In this document: piece by piece, positions 1-7,520 of the stretch
How the letters are laid out: every line of letters starts with the position of its first letter
Numbering within the stretch: position 1 is the first letter of the stretch
From: an uncultured Bacteroidales bacterium
Lineage (GTDB): Bacteria > Bacteroidota > Bacteroidia > Bacteroidales > UBA4417
Reading direction: 5' to 3'
DNA length: 38,437 nt
NCBI GenBank assembly: GCA_903946925.1
Contig: CAJAXK010000309.1
Coordinates: forward strand, 1 to 38,437
Made by a program: the position numbers and the translations under genes
Notes under the pieces: generated by a model
Database searches by the model: none
What the model was told of the DNA's origin: nothing
Seen by the model: only the letters and a program-made list of their open reading frames with translations

Positions 1-2
1 AC

Positions 3-602
3 AAATTCCCCAAAAGGGATAAATTCCAGCATGTTAAAATGGCCGAAGTAAAAGTAACCTGGTGGGATGGCGGATTGTTGCCTCCACGCCCCGAGGAGTT
101 ACCAGCCGGAGAAATAATGGGGCGCGATTCCAATGGCGGCTGCCTATTAATTGGCTCAAAAGGCAAGATAATGACAGGTTGTTATGGCAAAGATCCTTTC
201 CTGCTTCCACTCGACTACGATAAAGACTACAAACGCCCGCCAAAGCAAATGCGAAGGGTTGATGGCCACGAAATGGATTGGGTACGCGCTTGTAAGGAAA
301 ATCCGGAAAACCGCGTAGAAACCAGTTCAAATTTTGGCTATTCGGGCCCGATGAACGAAATGGTGGTAATGGGTGTTGTTGCTGTAAGGCTTCAGGATTT
401 AAAACGCGAACTCGAATGGGACGGCGAAAACATGCGTTTCACCAACATCAGCGATACTGATGAAATCAGGGTAGTGAAAAGCGATAAATTCCAGATTATT
501 GATGGACATCCGCATTTCGATACCCAACACGATACCATGAACGCCAAACAAACTGCCGAGGAATATATCAAGCATACCTATAGGGCAGGATGGAGCTGGT
601 AG
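3..602 (+). CDS. Gfo/Idh/MocA-family oxidoreductase, C-terminal part (5' truncated by window)
   Basis: The frame is open from base 3 and ends at TAG 600-602, so the true start lies upstream; the internal ATG at 39 is not the start. About 199 C-terminal residues are visible. They look like the C-terminal substrate-binding/oligomerisation half of Bacteroidota Gfo/Idh/MocA dehydrogenases: a W-W-D-G-G-L-x-P-P-R-P segment, then a glycine-rich strand (GGCLLIGSKGK), a D-W-x-R-A-C segment, and a terminal HTYRAGWSW. The NAD(P)-binding Rossmann half is outside the window. These enzymes oxidise or reduce sugar hydroxyls with NAD(P). Bacteroidota members are often exported and occur beside DUF1080 proteins, as here (1423-2193), which suggests a role in 3-keto-sugar metabolism. 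Family assignment is confident; the substrate is unknown. Confidence 0.85.
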   Translation, partial: KFPKRDKFQHVKMAEVKVTWWDGGLLPPRPEELPAGEIMGRDSNGGCLLIGSKGKIMTGCYGKDPFLLPLDYDKDYKRPPKQMRRVDGHEMDWVRACKENPENRVETSSNFGYSGPMNEMVVMGVVAVRLQDLKRELEWDGENMRFTNISDTDEIRVVKSDKFQIIDGHPHFDTQHDTMNAKQTAEEYIKHTYRAGWSW

Positions 603-652
603 GTTTTCGTATAATAATGAAATTTGAGAAAGAGTGGAATATGGAGTAAATG

Positions 653-732
653 AACAGTTTAACAAGAGAACAAGAGAACAAGAGAACAAGAGAACAATTG
701 AACAATTGAACATTTGAACAAGCGAACAATTG
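653..732. repeat. Upstream array of ten 8-bp units (AACANNNN)
   Basis: Ten head-to-tail octamers are visible: one AACAGTTT, four AACAAGAG, two AACAATTG, one AACATTTG, one AACAAGCG and a final AACAATTG. The AACA half of each unit is constant and the last four bases vary. The array sits just before the four-helix-bundle gene. The same unit appears in reverse complement after that gene (1235-1306), so the two arrays form a long imperfect inverted repeat around it. There are no spacers, so this is not a CRISPR array. Confidence 0.9.
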
Positions 733-757
733 GTAATGAACTTTCAATACATTGATT

Positions 758-1144
758 ATGGCAGAAAAGAAGTTTGATTTAGAAGATCGTTTAATAGACT
801 TTGCTGTCGTGATAATTAATTTTGTGGAGGCATTGCCAAATAGAAAAGCTGCAAATCATTTAGGTGGCCAACTTCTAAGATCAGGAACTTCCCCTACCCT
901 AAATTATGGAGAAGCAAGAAGTGCAGAATCCCGAAATGATTTCATCCATAAAATGAAAATTTGTTTGAAAGAATTGCGCGAATCATATAATTGCTTGAGA
1001 ATTTTCCACAGAGCAGGTATTTATGATTCGGAGCAACAAATTCAATTTCTTTTGGCAGAGTGTAACGAACTTATTTCAATTTTTGTAAAAAGCATTTCTA
1101 CTGCTACCATAAAGGAAATGGGTTCAAAAAGTGAGACTGTATAG
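758..1144 (+). CDS. Four-helix-bundle protein, S23/23S rRNA intervening-sequence protein family
   Basis: 128 residues, almost wholly alpha-helical in composition. The core Q-L-L-R-S-G-T-S-x-x-x-N-Y-G-E-A-R-S-A-E-S-R-x-D-F-I-H-K-M-K-I-x-L-K-E-x-R-E (about residues 43-82) is the hallmark of the TIGR02436 four-helix-bundle family. Members were first seen encoded by intervening sequences in 23S rRNA and share a fold with Avd of diversity-generating retroelements. An in-frame TTG at 752 could extend the frame, but ATG 758 starts the conserved N-terminus (MAEKKFDLEDR). The gene lies between two inverted arrays of 8-bp units and between an oxidoreductase and a DUF1080 gene that usually go together, so it looks like an inserted cassette. 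No reverse transcriptase or rRNA is present, so the usual contexts do not apply. Molecular role unknown. Confidence 0.88.
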   Translation: MAEKKFDLEDRLIDFAVVIINFVEALPNRKAANHLGGQLLRSGTSPTLNYGEARSAESRNDFIHKMKICLKELRESYNCLRIFHRAGIYDSEQQIQFLLAECNELISIFVKSISTATIKEMGSKSETV

Positions 1145-1185
1145 CTTTATCGAATTTGTGTCATTTAAGACGGTTCAAATGCTCA

Positions 1186-1324
1186 ATGCTTCGCGTTCAA
1201 ATTTTCGGATGTTCAAGATTCAATACTTCTCGTTAAGTTGTTCAAATGTTCAAATGCTCAATTGTTCGAATGTTCAAATGTTCGAATGTTCGAATGTTCA
1301 AGTCTCTATGCTTCGCGTTCAAAT
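1186..1324. repeat. Downstream array of 8-bp units (NNNNTGTT) with a 17-bp direct repeat
   Basis: At 1235-1306 nine octamers run head to tail (CAAATGTT, CAATTGTT and CGAATGTT types). Their reverse complements are AACATTTG, AACAATTG and AACATTCG, the same unit type as the upstream array at 653-732. A perfect 17-bp direct repeat, ATGCTTCGCGTTCAAAT, brackets the array at 1186-1202 and 1308-1324. A short open frame through this region (1131-1376) only translates the repeat and is not a gene. Confidence 0.88.
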
Positions 1325-1422
1325 CTTCAATAGGTCAAGGATCTACTTCCTATCTGCCCAATTTTCAGTAAATTGAAAGATTAAAACAAACACCAATAAT
1401 AACCTCACAAAAACAAACCTTT

Positions 1423-2193
1423 ATGAAACAACTACTTTTCGTATCCCTTATCGCAATTGCTATGATTTCGTGCAAACACACAGCACCAACTACCGCATCA
1501 AAAACCGTTAAAGTCGGGACTAGTGCACCAACAGTAAATTTTGTAAGCGCTGCCGAAAAAGCAGAAGGCTGGATCCTTCTTTTTGATGGCAAAACCACCG
1601 ATCAATGGCGTGGCTATGGCAAAACCGATTTCCCAAAAGGCTGGGTAATTAACGACAATGCCATACAATGCATTGGTTCGGGCAAAGGCGAAGCTGGTCA
1701 AGGCGGCGACATTATTACCAAAGAACAATTCAAAAACTTTGAGCTTACCCTCGAATGGAAAATTTCGGAAGGTGGTAACAGTGGTATTTTCTATCAGGCT
1801 CAGGAAATTGCCGGCGAGCCGATCTGGAAAAGCGCACCCGAAATGCAAGTGCTCGATAACGCAAAACATCCTGATGCAAAATTGGGAGTGGATGGAAACC
1901 GTCAGGCAGGTTCGCTATACGATCTGATACCAGCCAAACCACAGAATGCCAAACCTGCAGGCCAATGGAACAGCGTGAAAATTATGGTGTACAAAGGAAC
2001 CGTAGTGCATTACCAGAATGGTGTTCAAGTACTTGAGTACCACCTTTGGACAGATGACTGGAAAAAAATGTGCGCCAACAGCAAGTTCAAAGATTTCAAC
2101 TACTTTGTTGATACTGCTCCCGAAGGTTATATTGGCTTACAGGATCATGGCGACGATGTGTGGTACAGGAATATAAAAATCAGAAAACTATAA
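1423..2193 (+). CDS. DUF1080 (3-keto-disaccharide hydrolase family) lipoprotein
   Basis: 256 residues. An N-terminal lipoprotein signal (MKQLLFVSLIAIAMISC) puts the lipidated cysteine at residue 17, so the protein is probably anchored in the envelope. From about residue 45 there is a DUF1080 jelly-roll domain: the G-W-x-x-L-F-D-G-K-T-x-x-x-W opening, the E-W-K-I-S-E-G-G-N-S-G-I-F-Y core, E-M-Q-V-L-D-N, and a closing G-Y-I-G-L-Q-D-H-G followed by W-Y-R-N-I-K-I. Known members hydrolyse or lyse 3-keto-glycosides made by Gfo/Idh/MocA dehydrogenases, matching the oxidoreductase upstream. The 820-bp gap to that gene is filled mostly by the four-helix-bundle cassette. A strong terminator follows 20 bp after the stop. 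Family confident; substrate inferred only. Confidence 0.9.
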   Translation: MKQLLFVSLIAIAMISCKHTAPTTASKTVKVGTSAPTVNFVSAAEKAEGWILLFDGKTTDQWRGYGKTDFPKGWVINDNAIQCIGSGKGEAGQGGDIITKEQFKNFELTLEWKISEGGNSGIFYQAQEIAGEPIWKSAPEMQVLDNAKHPDAKLGVDGNRQAGSLYDLIPAKPQNAKPAGQWNSVKIMVYKGTVVHYQNGVQVLEYHLWTDDWKKMCANSKFKDFNYFVDTAPEGYIGLQDHGDDVWYRNIKIRKL

Positions 2194-2212
2194 CCTATTT
2201 GCCCATCCAATT

Positions 2213-2239
2213 AAAAGGCAGCTTTATGCTGCCTTTTTT
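2213..2239 (+). terminator. Rho-independent terminator after the DUF1080 gene
   Basis: A perfect 10-bp stem, AAAAGGCAGC / GCTGCCTTTT, with loop TTTAT, is followed by two further T residues to give a run of six T. It starts 20 bp after the DUF1080 stop. The A-tract on the 5' side means it could also act on the opposite strand for the minus-strand operon ending at 2458. Confidence 0.9.
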
Positions 2240-2305
2240 GGTTTATTTGCTTAAAAACTAGCCCTAAACACAGGATAAAATTTCGCCAATCAGTAACACA
2301 CCTAC

Positions 2306-2436
2306 CTTCGACACTTGGGTGGCGCAGAACGATTTAACCCATTGAGAACCGCATAAACGGTATAAAAATCGTTTATTACTTGCAAAAATTCGATTCTCAG
2401 AAACTCTACTGTGAATTGGTTGGCGCATTGTCGAAG
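2306..2436. repeat. 131-bp element with short inverted ends
   Basis: The ends are CTTCGACA (2306-2313) and TGTCGAAG (2429-2436), an 8-bp perfect inverted pair, each with a GCGC-containing stretch just inside. Nested within are TTGAGAACCG / CGATTCTCAG (2341-2350 / 2391-2400, imperfect) and ATAAACG / CGTTTAT. The region lies between two convergent units and holds no convincing gene. It could be a small MITE-like repeat or a structured 3' region; one copy alone cannot decide. Confidence 0.35.
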
Positions 2437-2457
2437 CCATGAGGCCCGAAATAAATA

Positions 2458-3855
2458 TTAACGTATAGTATCCGAAACATAATCCCATCCACCACCCAAG
2501 GCTTGGTATAGTTTCACTGTTGAGGTAAGCTGAAGCTGAAAGGCTTCCGAAGCTTTGAGCTCTGAACTGAACGACGACCGTTGCAAATCAAGCACTTCTA
2601 TGTAGCTGGTCATTCCGCCATCGTATCGAACCCACGACAGTTTTACGGCATCACGCGCAGCCTTCACTTGTTCCACGCGCAGTTCAAATTCATTTTTATA
2701 ACTACTCACTGCAATCATGGCATCTTCTACTTCACGCAATGCCAGTAGTATCGAGGTTTCGTAATTATTCAGCAATTCAATGGTGCGTTCTTTTTCAATT
2801 TCAATCCTAAAATCATTTGCCTTACTGTTAAAAATGGGCCCAAGTATTTGGGCACCTATTGATGCAAAGCCTGCAACAGGGTTAACGAAATTCAACCCTG
2901 TATTTGCATTAATCGTAAACGAAGGATATTTAAGTGCTTCGGCAGCGCCAATCCGCTCGGTTTGCGCATTCAGTTTGCGTTCAGCTAACAAAATGTCGGG
3001 CCGCCTGTCGAGAAGCTCTGAGGGCAAACCCACCGGAAGTTCGGGAGGGAGGAGCTGTTGCGCGAGAGGCAATCCGCGTAGTATGGATTGTGGTGGCATC
3101 CCCATAAGGGCACTTATAACATTTTCCAACTGTTTGCGCAAACGGGTAAAAGTCTGGATGGCAGTTTGAGCCTCCAGCAATTGGATTTTGGCCATATTCA
3201 GGTCAACTTCGCTTACAAAGCCTCCTTTGTACCGTGCTTTCACTATTTCGAGGTTAGCTTTCCATGTTTCAGTGGTTTTTTCGGTAATAACCAAACGGTT
3301 GTCCAGGTCCCTCAACGTAAAATAGGCAATTGCAGTTTCCGAAATCAGCATTATTTTCAACGCCCTGTATGCTTCTTCGGAAGCCAGATATTCCTGTAAT
3401 GCCGCTTCGTTAAGCCGGCTTATTTGGCCCCACATATCAATCGAGTACGAAACATCGACTAAGGCCGAATAATCATTGTTTAATCCTGATGAACCTGTAC
3501 TCACCAATGAACTTCCACCGGCCGAATAATTGACACGCGGATACAGATCGGCTTTCGCAATGCCAATGGCCGACCTGGCCTGGTTCATGCGGGAAACAGA
3601 TGATTTTAAATCTTTGTTGTTTTCGAGCGTTAAATGGATAATATTTTCAAGCACGGTATCCTTAAACAGCGACCACCAAGGAATATTGGCGATAGAGGAA
3701 TCGGAGGGAAAATCCTGGCTGTAAGTGTTGGGCAAGGGTTCAACAGGCCGCACATAGTTTGGGCCAAGTTTGCAGGAAAATATGGCTATTGTTAGCAGGA
3801 AACTACTTGCTAAAAACGGCAAAAGGAACTTTCTATTTACTATCAATCCACTCAT
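2458..3855 (-). CDS. Outer-membrane efflux lipoprotein, NodT/OprM (TolC-like) family
   Basis: 465 residues. Lipoprotein signal with the lipobox cysteine at residue 28 (IAIFSC), followed by the family-typical K-L-G-P-N-Y-V-R-P. The two OEP repeats have the usual coiled-coil/beta-barrel pattern, and the diagnostic G-L-P-S-E-L-L-D-R-R-P-D-I-x-x-A-E motif lies near residue 284. The C-terminus G-G-G-W matches family length and ending. It forms the outer-membrane and periplasmic exit channel of a tripartite pump. It is the last gene of the minus-strand operon: its ATG overlaps the stop of the DUF2955-like gene by 4 bp (ATGA), so the two are translationally coupled. A paralogue with the same domain order is at 24966-26390 in the RND operon. 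Confidence 0.92.
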   Translation of the reverse strand: MSGLIVNRKFLLPFLASSFLLTIAIFSCKLGPNYVRPVEPLPNTYSQDFPSDSSIANIPWWSLFKDTVLENIIHLTLENNKDLKSSVSRMNQARSAIGIAKADLYPRVNYSAGGSSLVSTGSSGLNNDYSALVDVSYSIDMWGQISRLNEAALQEYLASEEAYRALKIMLISETAIAYFTLRDLDNRLVITEKTTETWKANLEIVKARYKGGFVSEVDLNMAKIQLLEAQTAIQTFTRLRKQLENVISALMGMPPQSILRGLPLAQQLLPPELPVGLPSELLDRRPDILLAERKLNAQTERIGAAEALKYPSFTINANTGLNFVNPVAGFASIGAQILGPIFNSKANDFRIEIEKERTIELLNNYETSILLALREVEDAMIAVSSYKNEFELRVEQVKAARDAVKLSWVRYDGGMTSYIEVLDLQRSSFSSELKASEAFQLQLTSTVKLYQALGGGWDYVSDTIR

Positions 3856-4892
3856 CCCTCAGATTTTAATTTTTTTATGAAGCCCATCCGGTCAATCAAT
3901 CGGAATGTAATTACCATATAAACCATTGCAACCCCTATCTGAAAGACCCTTGCCCAGACTATATCGCCAGCTTCACCGGCAAGAGAAATCACATTTCCCA
4001 AAATAAGCAGGAAGGTGGAAAATGCCATGCCAAATAATGGGGCAGTCGGTTTGCCACTAAAAAGGCCATTCGCAAAAAGCAAGCCAACCAACAAGGTAAG
4101 CATGCCCGAATATATGAAACTGGTTGCTGCCGTGAGGAGGTTAAAGACTATAATGGCAGCAAGGCCTCCGCCCAGGTTGGCCAGAATCATGGCCACGCTT
4201 GTTTTTTTATTGGCAGCCGCGGGGTTCATCGATAGTATGGCTATAAAAAATAAAATCAGCATGGAACCTGACCAGTTGAAAACAAAGAAAACTACCACTA
4301 CAGGAATTACGACCATTGATTTGGTTATGGCTGAAATAAACCGCTGCCTTGCAGATGGTTGATCAACCGCATTTTTTTTATCGCTGGCAACAACAGTCCC
4401 GGTATTTGGAAAAATGAAGTTTATCACCCATGCCAGCAGTACCGCAAGCAAAGCGTTAACAAAAAGGTTAACGGCTACAATGCTTCCCAGTTCGGCAGAT
4501 TGCAACGACATCATCGGGATCAGCAACAGCGAGATAATAAGCCAAACCTTCATGGATTGCAGGGCGGTGGTATAATAAATATGGAAGAGGATAAGTGCAA
4601 GCAAAGGGAGAAATACCAAAGGGTAAGCGAGGAAAAACCGGCTAAAAACAACTCCGGCAAAACTGGCAATTCCCACCGAAAACAGAAATCCGGCACTGCT
4701 TTTCAGTGTCGGGGCTTTTGCCGTTGGAGCCAGAAAATTCAAAGCCAGAACCGGTGTAAAATAAGCAAGTTGGTAATCGAACCCTAAAGCAACCATCATA
4801 ATAATGGCCGACCCGATGGCATACCTCAAAATCCCCTGAAGTTGTACACTGGGAAAGGTTGCAATTGTTATGGCTGATGAGTTACCTGACAT
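3852..4892 (-). CDS. DUF2955/FUSC-like inner-membrane protein
   Basis: 346 residues, very hydrophobic, with about nine or ten predicted membrane segments in two clusters (roughly residues 25-160 and 190-335) split by a polar stretch near 165-190. Sequence character and position, between a HlyD/EmrA-type fusion protein and an outer-membrane factor, match DUF2955 proteins, relatives of the FUSC/AaeB aromatic-acid efflux group. It would be the inner-membrane pump component of the operon. It overlaps the upstream fusion-protein gene by 11 bp and the downstream outer-membrane factor by 4 bp, so production is probably coupled. Family placement rests on pattern and context rather than a catalytic motif; substrate unknown. 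Confidence 0.72.
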   Translation of the reverse strand: MSGNSSAITIATFPSVQLQGILRYAIGSAIIMMVALGFDYQLAYFTPVLALNFLAPTAKAPTLKSSAGFLFSVGIASFAGVVFSRFFLAYPLVFLPLLALILFHIYYTTALQSMKVWLIISLLLIPMMSLQSAELGSIVAVNLFVNALLAVLLAWVINFIFPNTGTVVASDKKNAVDQPSARQRFISAITKSMVVIPVVVVFFVFNWSGSMLILFFIAILSMNPAAANKKTSVAMILANLGGGLAAIIVFNLLTAATSFIYSGMLTLLVGLLFANGLFSGKPTAPLFGMAFSTFLLILGNVISLAGEAGDIVWARVFQIGVAMVYMVITFRLIDRMGFIKKLKSEG

Positions 4893-6033
4893 ACGACAAC
4901 CAACTGATTAAACGTATCCTCAGTTTTCCAAGAAATTCGAGGAAACCTCTCTTTTCGCTGGTGAAAACAAGCACATCCACTTGGCCGCCTAACCGGATTT
5001 TATCAGGGAAATCGGCAGGGTTAAAGGAAATGACAACAGGAAACCGCTGCGGATCGAGCAACCAGCCGGTGGTGCCTTTAACATCGGGAAGGTCGCCGCG
5101 GTTGGTATTGCCGGTGGATACACCATATCCTATGCTTCTCACCTTGCCATGAAAGATTTTTCCCGGCAGGACATCCAGCGAAAAATCAACATCGTTGCCC
5201 GGTTTCATCAACGAAATATTATTCTCCTTCATATCGGCTTCAATCCAGTAATCGCTGCCGGAAACCAATGTTGCCAAAGCTTGGCCAGCGGCTGCGTAAT
5301 ATCCCAGGTCAATACTGAAACTTTCAATATATCCTTCGGCTGTGGCGATTACTGTGGTATAAGCCAGGTCGAGTTGTGCCTGTTCAAGAGCTTTTAGGGC
5401 AGAGATAAACTCGGGGTTTGATGGTCCGGAAACCCCTAAAGTTTGTTGTGTCCGTTCTAGGTCAGCCTCTGCTGATGTAACATGTTCAACAGCTTGCATG
5501 TATGAGGTTTCAGCCTGATCCCTGTCGGATTGTGAGAGCGCTCCCGGATTTTCCTGCATCACCTTCTGCACCCTATCCCAATTGCGCTGTGCCCGGTCGA
5601 GCTGAGCCTTTGAAACACCTAAGCGCCCGACAGCCGATTTAACCGAGGCGGTTTGGGCTGCAACACCTTGGGCTGTATTGTCGAGGTTTGCTTCGGCTTT
5701 TTCCACAGCAAGTTGAAATGGCCGCCTGTCAATCTGAAAAAGTGTGTCGCCAGGCTTCACTTTCGAATGCAGGTGAACATTAATCTGGGTGATATTGCCC
5801 GAAACGCTCGATACAATCGGAACCATCAACCCATTAAAACGCGCCTGATCCGTATATGGCGCATGACGGTCCGACAGGACATACCAAATAAAAAACAAAA
5901 CAGAAATGAGCATTACCACAACGGTAATTAGCCTAACTGGCGATGCTTTGCCTTTTGAACTTTTTTTAGCCTGTTTCGCTCCTGTTTGAAGGCTGGTTTC
6001 AGTTTGTTCAGGTTTATTTATTTCTTCATCCAT
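4882..6033 (-). CDS. HlyD/EmrA-family membrane fusion protein
   Basis: 383 residues. A polar lysine-rich N-terminus is followed by one membrane anchor (about residues 34-52) with the rest in the periplasm. After it come the first half of a biotinyl-lipoyl domain (V-S-S-V-S-G-N-I-T-x-I-N-V, with K-P-G-D-T-L-F-Q-I-D), a long alpha-helical hairpin with heptad character, then the second lipoyl half and beta-barrel (Y-I-E-S-F-S-I-D-L-G near residue 240). This is the EmrA/AaeA layout, without a lipobox, unlike the RND fusion protein at 20627. It bridges the DUF2955-like membrane protein and the outer-membrane factor encoded downstream. The start ATG at 6033 lies 43 bp after the AI-2E-family gene. 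Confidence 0.9.
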   Translation of the reverse strand: MDEEINKPEQTETSLQTGAKQAKKSSKGKASPVRLITVVVMLISVLFFIWYVLSDRHAPYTDQARFNGLMVPIVSSVSGNITQINVHLHSKVKPGDTLFQIDRRPFQLAVEKAEANLDNTAQGVAAQTASVKSAVGRLGVSKAQLDRAQRNWDRVQKVMQENPGALSQSDRDQAETSYMQAVEHVTSAEADLERTQQTLGVSGPSNPEFISALKALEQAQLDLAYTTVIATAEGYIESFSIDLGYYAAAGQALATLVSGSDYWIEADMKENNISLMKPGNDVDFSLDVLPGKIFHGKVRSIGYGVSTGNTNRGDLPDVKGTTGWLLDPQRFPVVISFNPADFPDKIRLGGQVDVLVFTSEKRGFLEFLGKLRIRLISWLSYVR

Positions 6034-6076
6034 AACGTTCTGTTGAAAAACCTATCCGTATTTCTTCCGTTGACAG

Positions 6077-7132
6077 TTATTCCTGTGGCTCCGTTTCATT
6101 TATCCACGAAACCAGCATTTTATATCCAATCGACACCACGATAGCCCCGGTGAAAAGCCCGATAAAACCCGAAAGCATAAACCCACCTATTACTCCCAGG
6201 AAAATTACCAACATTGGAACAGGCGCCCCTTTGCCAAGCAGGATGGGTTTAAGCACATTGTCGGACATACCGCCAAGAAACAAAAAGACTGACCACAAAA
6301 TAGCCGGAACGGTATTGAGAACCGAGAAAAGATAAATTATTACCGGAATTACAACCAGAGTAGGCGGGATTTGTAATATGGCCAACATCAGTACAATGAG
6401 TGTCCACAATCCTGCAAAAGGTACCCCAGCCAGCAGAAACCCTATGCCTATTATAAACGCTTGGATAAATGCCACACCCAAAACCCCTTTCACAACATTC
6501 CCCACAGTTTTTACAATAACATCGGCAAAATCGTCCCCTTTGCCGCCTGCAAGTTTCCTGAAAAGTTTCCTGGAAGAATCGCCAACGCCGGGCACTACCA
6601 ATAAAACCCCAGCTATAATCAACGATACAATCATCTGAAGCCCTCCGCTCAAGCTGCTCATCAAGCCTTTTATAAAAGCTGTGCCATAGTCGATAATCTG
6701 ATCTTTATATTGTGCCACGGTTTGTTCGAGGCTTGATGAGGCAGAACTCCAAAACCCATAAACCGCATCTCCGATCAAGGGCCAGCCTTTAACCTTCTCA
6801 GTCGGAGGGGGAATGCTGAGGGTACCGGCATCAAAATTTGTCTTTAAATCCCTTGCGCCATCAATAATCGAACCCAGAAACAACCAGCCGGGCACCAGGA
6901 TCAGGACCAAGCCTGATAAAACTATGATAAAGGAAGCAAGTTTGGGCCTATCGCCAATTTTAGCCGAAAGCGACTTGTGTAAAGGCATCATGGCAATGCC
7001 AAGAATAAATCCCCATAACAAAATACTTGTAAAAGGGAAAAGGATCATTAGGCTCCATGCAATAATCAAAGCCAGGAAAGCCAGCCGGATCATGACATCA
7101 TAAATGTTTTTGGTTGTGATTTGGTTGTCCAT
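6077..7132 (-). CDS. AI-2E family transporter (PerM/TqsA-like permease)
   Basis: 351 residues with about seven or eight membrane segments and the family layout: two N-terminal segments, a long soluble stretch (about residues 75-165), then a C-terminal bundle. It carries the conserved G-K-G-A-P-V-P-M-L-V-I-F and G-x-I-G-L-F-T-G-A-I-V stretches near residues 300-335. AI-2E permeases include exporters of autoinducer-2, Na+/H+ antiporters and uncharacterised members, so the substrate cannot be read from sequence. It is the first gene of the minus-strand operon, with a good promoter 28 bp upstream. A clear paralogue of similar length is at 18377-19438. Its presence in an efflux operon suggests a linked transport or envelope-stress role. 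Confidence 0.88.
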   Translation of the reverse strand: MDNQITTKNIYDVMIRLAFLALIIAWSLMILFPFTSILLWGFILGIAMMPLHKSLSAKIGDRPKLASFIIVLSGLVLILVPGWLFLGSIIDGARDLKTNFDAGTLSIPPPTEKVKGWPLIGDAVYGFWSSASSSLEQTVAQYKDQIIDYGTAFIKGLMSSLSGGLQMIVSLIIAGVLLVVPGVGDSSRKLFRKLAGGKGDDFADVIVKTVGNVVKGVLGVAFIQAFIIGIGFLLAGVPFAGLWTLIVLMLAILQIPPTLVVIPVIIYLFSVLNTVPAILWSVFLFLGGMSDNVLKPILLGKGAPVPMLVIFLGVIGGFMLSGFIGLFTGAIVVSIGYKMLVSWINETEPQE

Positions 7133-7159
7133 TTGTTAGTTTTTAAAGGGTTTCGGAAT

Positions 7160-7189
7160 CAAAAATATAAATGTTTCCCGTAAAAGCAA
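7160..7189 (-). promoter_or_regulatory. Bacteroidota-type promoter for the efflux operon
   Basis: On the minus strand TTG (7189-7187) is followed after 19 bases by TATTTTTG (7167-7160), a full match to the -7 consensus TAnnTTTG with a -33 TTG. The -7 box ends 28 bp before the ATG at 7132. Confidence 0.75.
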
Positions 7190-7442
7190 TCATTTTGTGG
7201 TTTTTACGCTTCCGGGGGTGCATTTCGTTTTCAGGTTTTTGCAATCAAAAAGGGTCCAGCCAGTGCTCTTTCAGAAAACTTTTCCGGTTCCCTTACTTGT
7301 ATTTTAATCCTAAGATTGGGGTAAAAATGCTTAAACCCTTATTAATTAGTAGGTTAAACTTTTCAGGCATTGTAATATGATAAAACTGGCTTTGGCAAAG
7401 ATAGGAAGCCGGACTTGACTTTTCAATAGAACTAAAGTACTA

Positions 7443-7473
7443 TTGATTTACAGCGGGTTGGTGAATACTTTTG
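7443..7473 (+). promoter_or_regulatory. Bacteroidota-type promoter for the half-receiver gene
   Basis: TTG (7443-7445), 20 bases, then TACTTTTG (7466-7473), a full match to TAnnTTTG. It ends 47 bp before ATG 7521. It lies divergent from the efflux-operon promoter, about 250 bp away. Confidence 0.7.
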
Positions 7474-7520
7474 TATAAAATCCATCAGTTATATTTTGAT
7501 CAATCAACTAAATACCATTA

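Noticed and set aside
758-1144. Avd accessory gene of a diversity-generating retroelement
   Set aside because: Same fold family, but no reverse transcriptase and no template/variable repeat pair with adenine-biased changes was seen in the window.
653-1324. CRISPR array
   Set aside because: Units are 8 bp with no spacers, and no cas genes are present.
1131-1376. Open frame rich in F-E-C-S-N-V-Q-M units
   Set aside because: It only translates the 8-bp array; the peptide repeat is a by-product of the DNA period.
4015-4787. Plus-strand open frames opposite the efflux operon
   Set aside because: They are shadows of the well-supported minus-strand membrane protein gene.
7171-7380. 69-codon open frame between the efflux operon and the half receiver
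   Set aside because: It overlaps the divergent promoter region and has no coding character.
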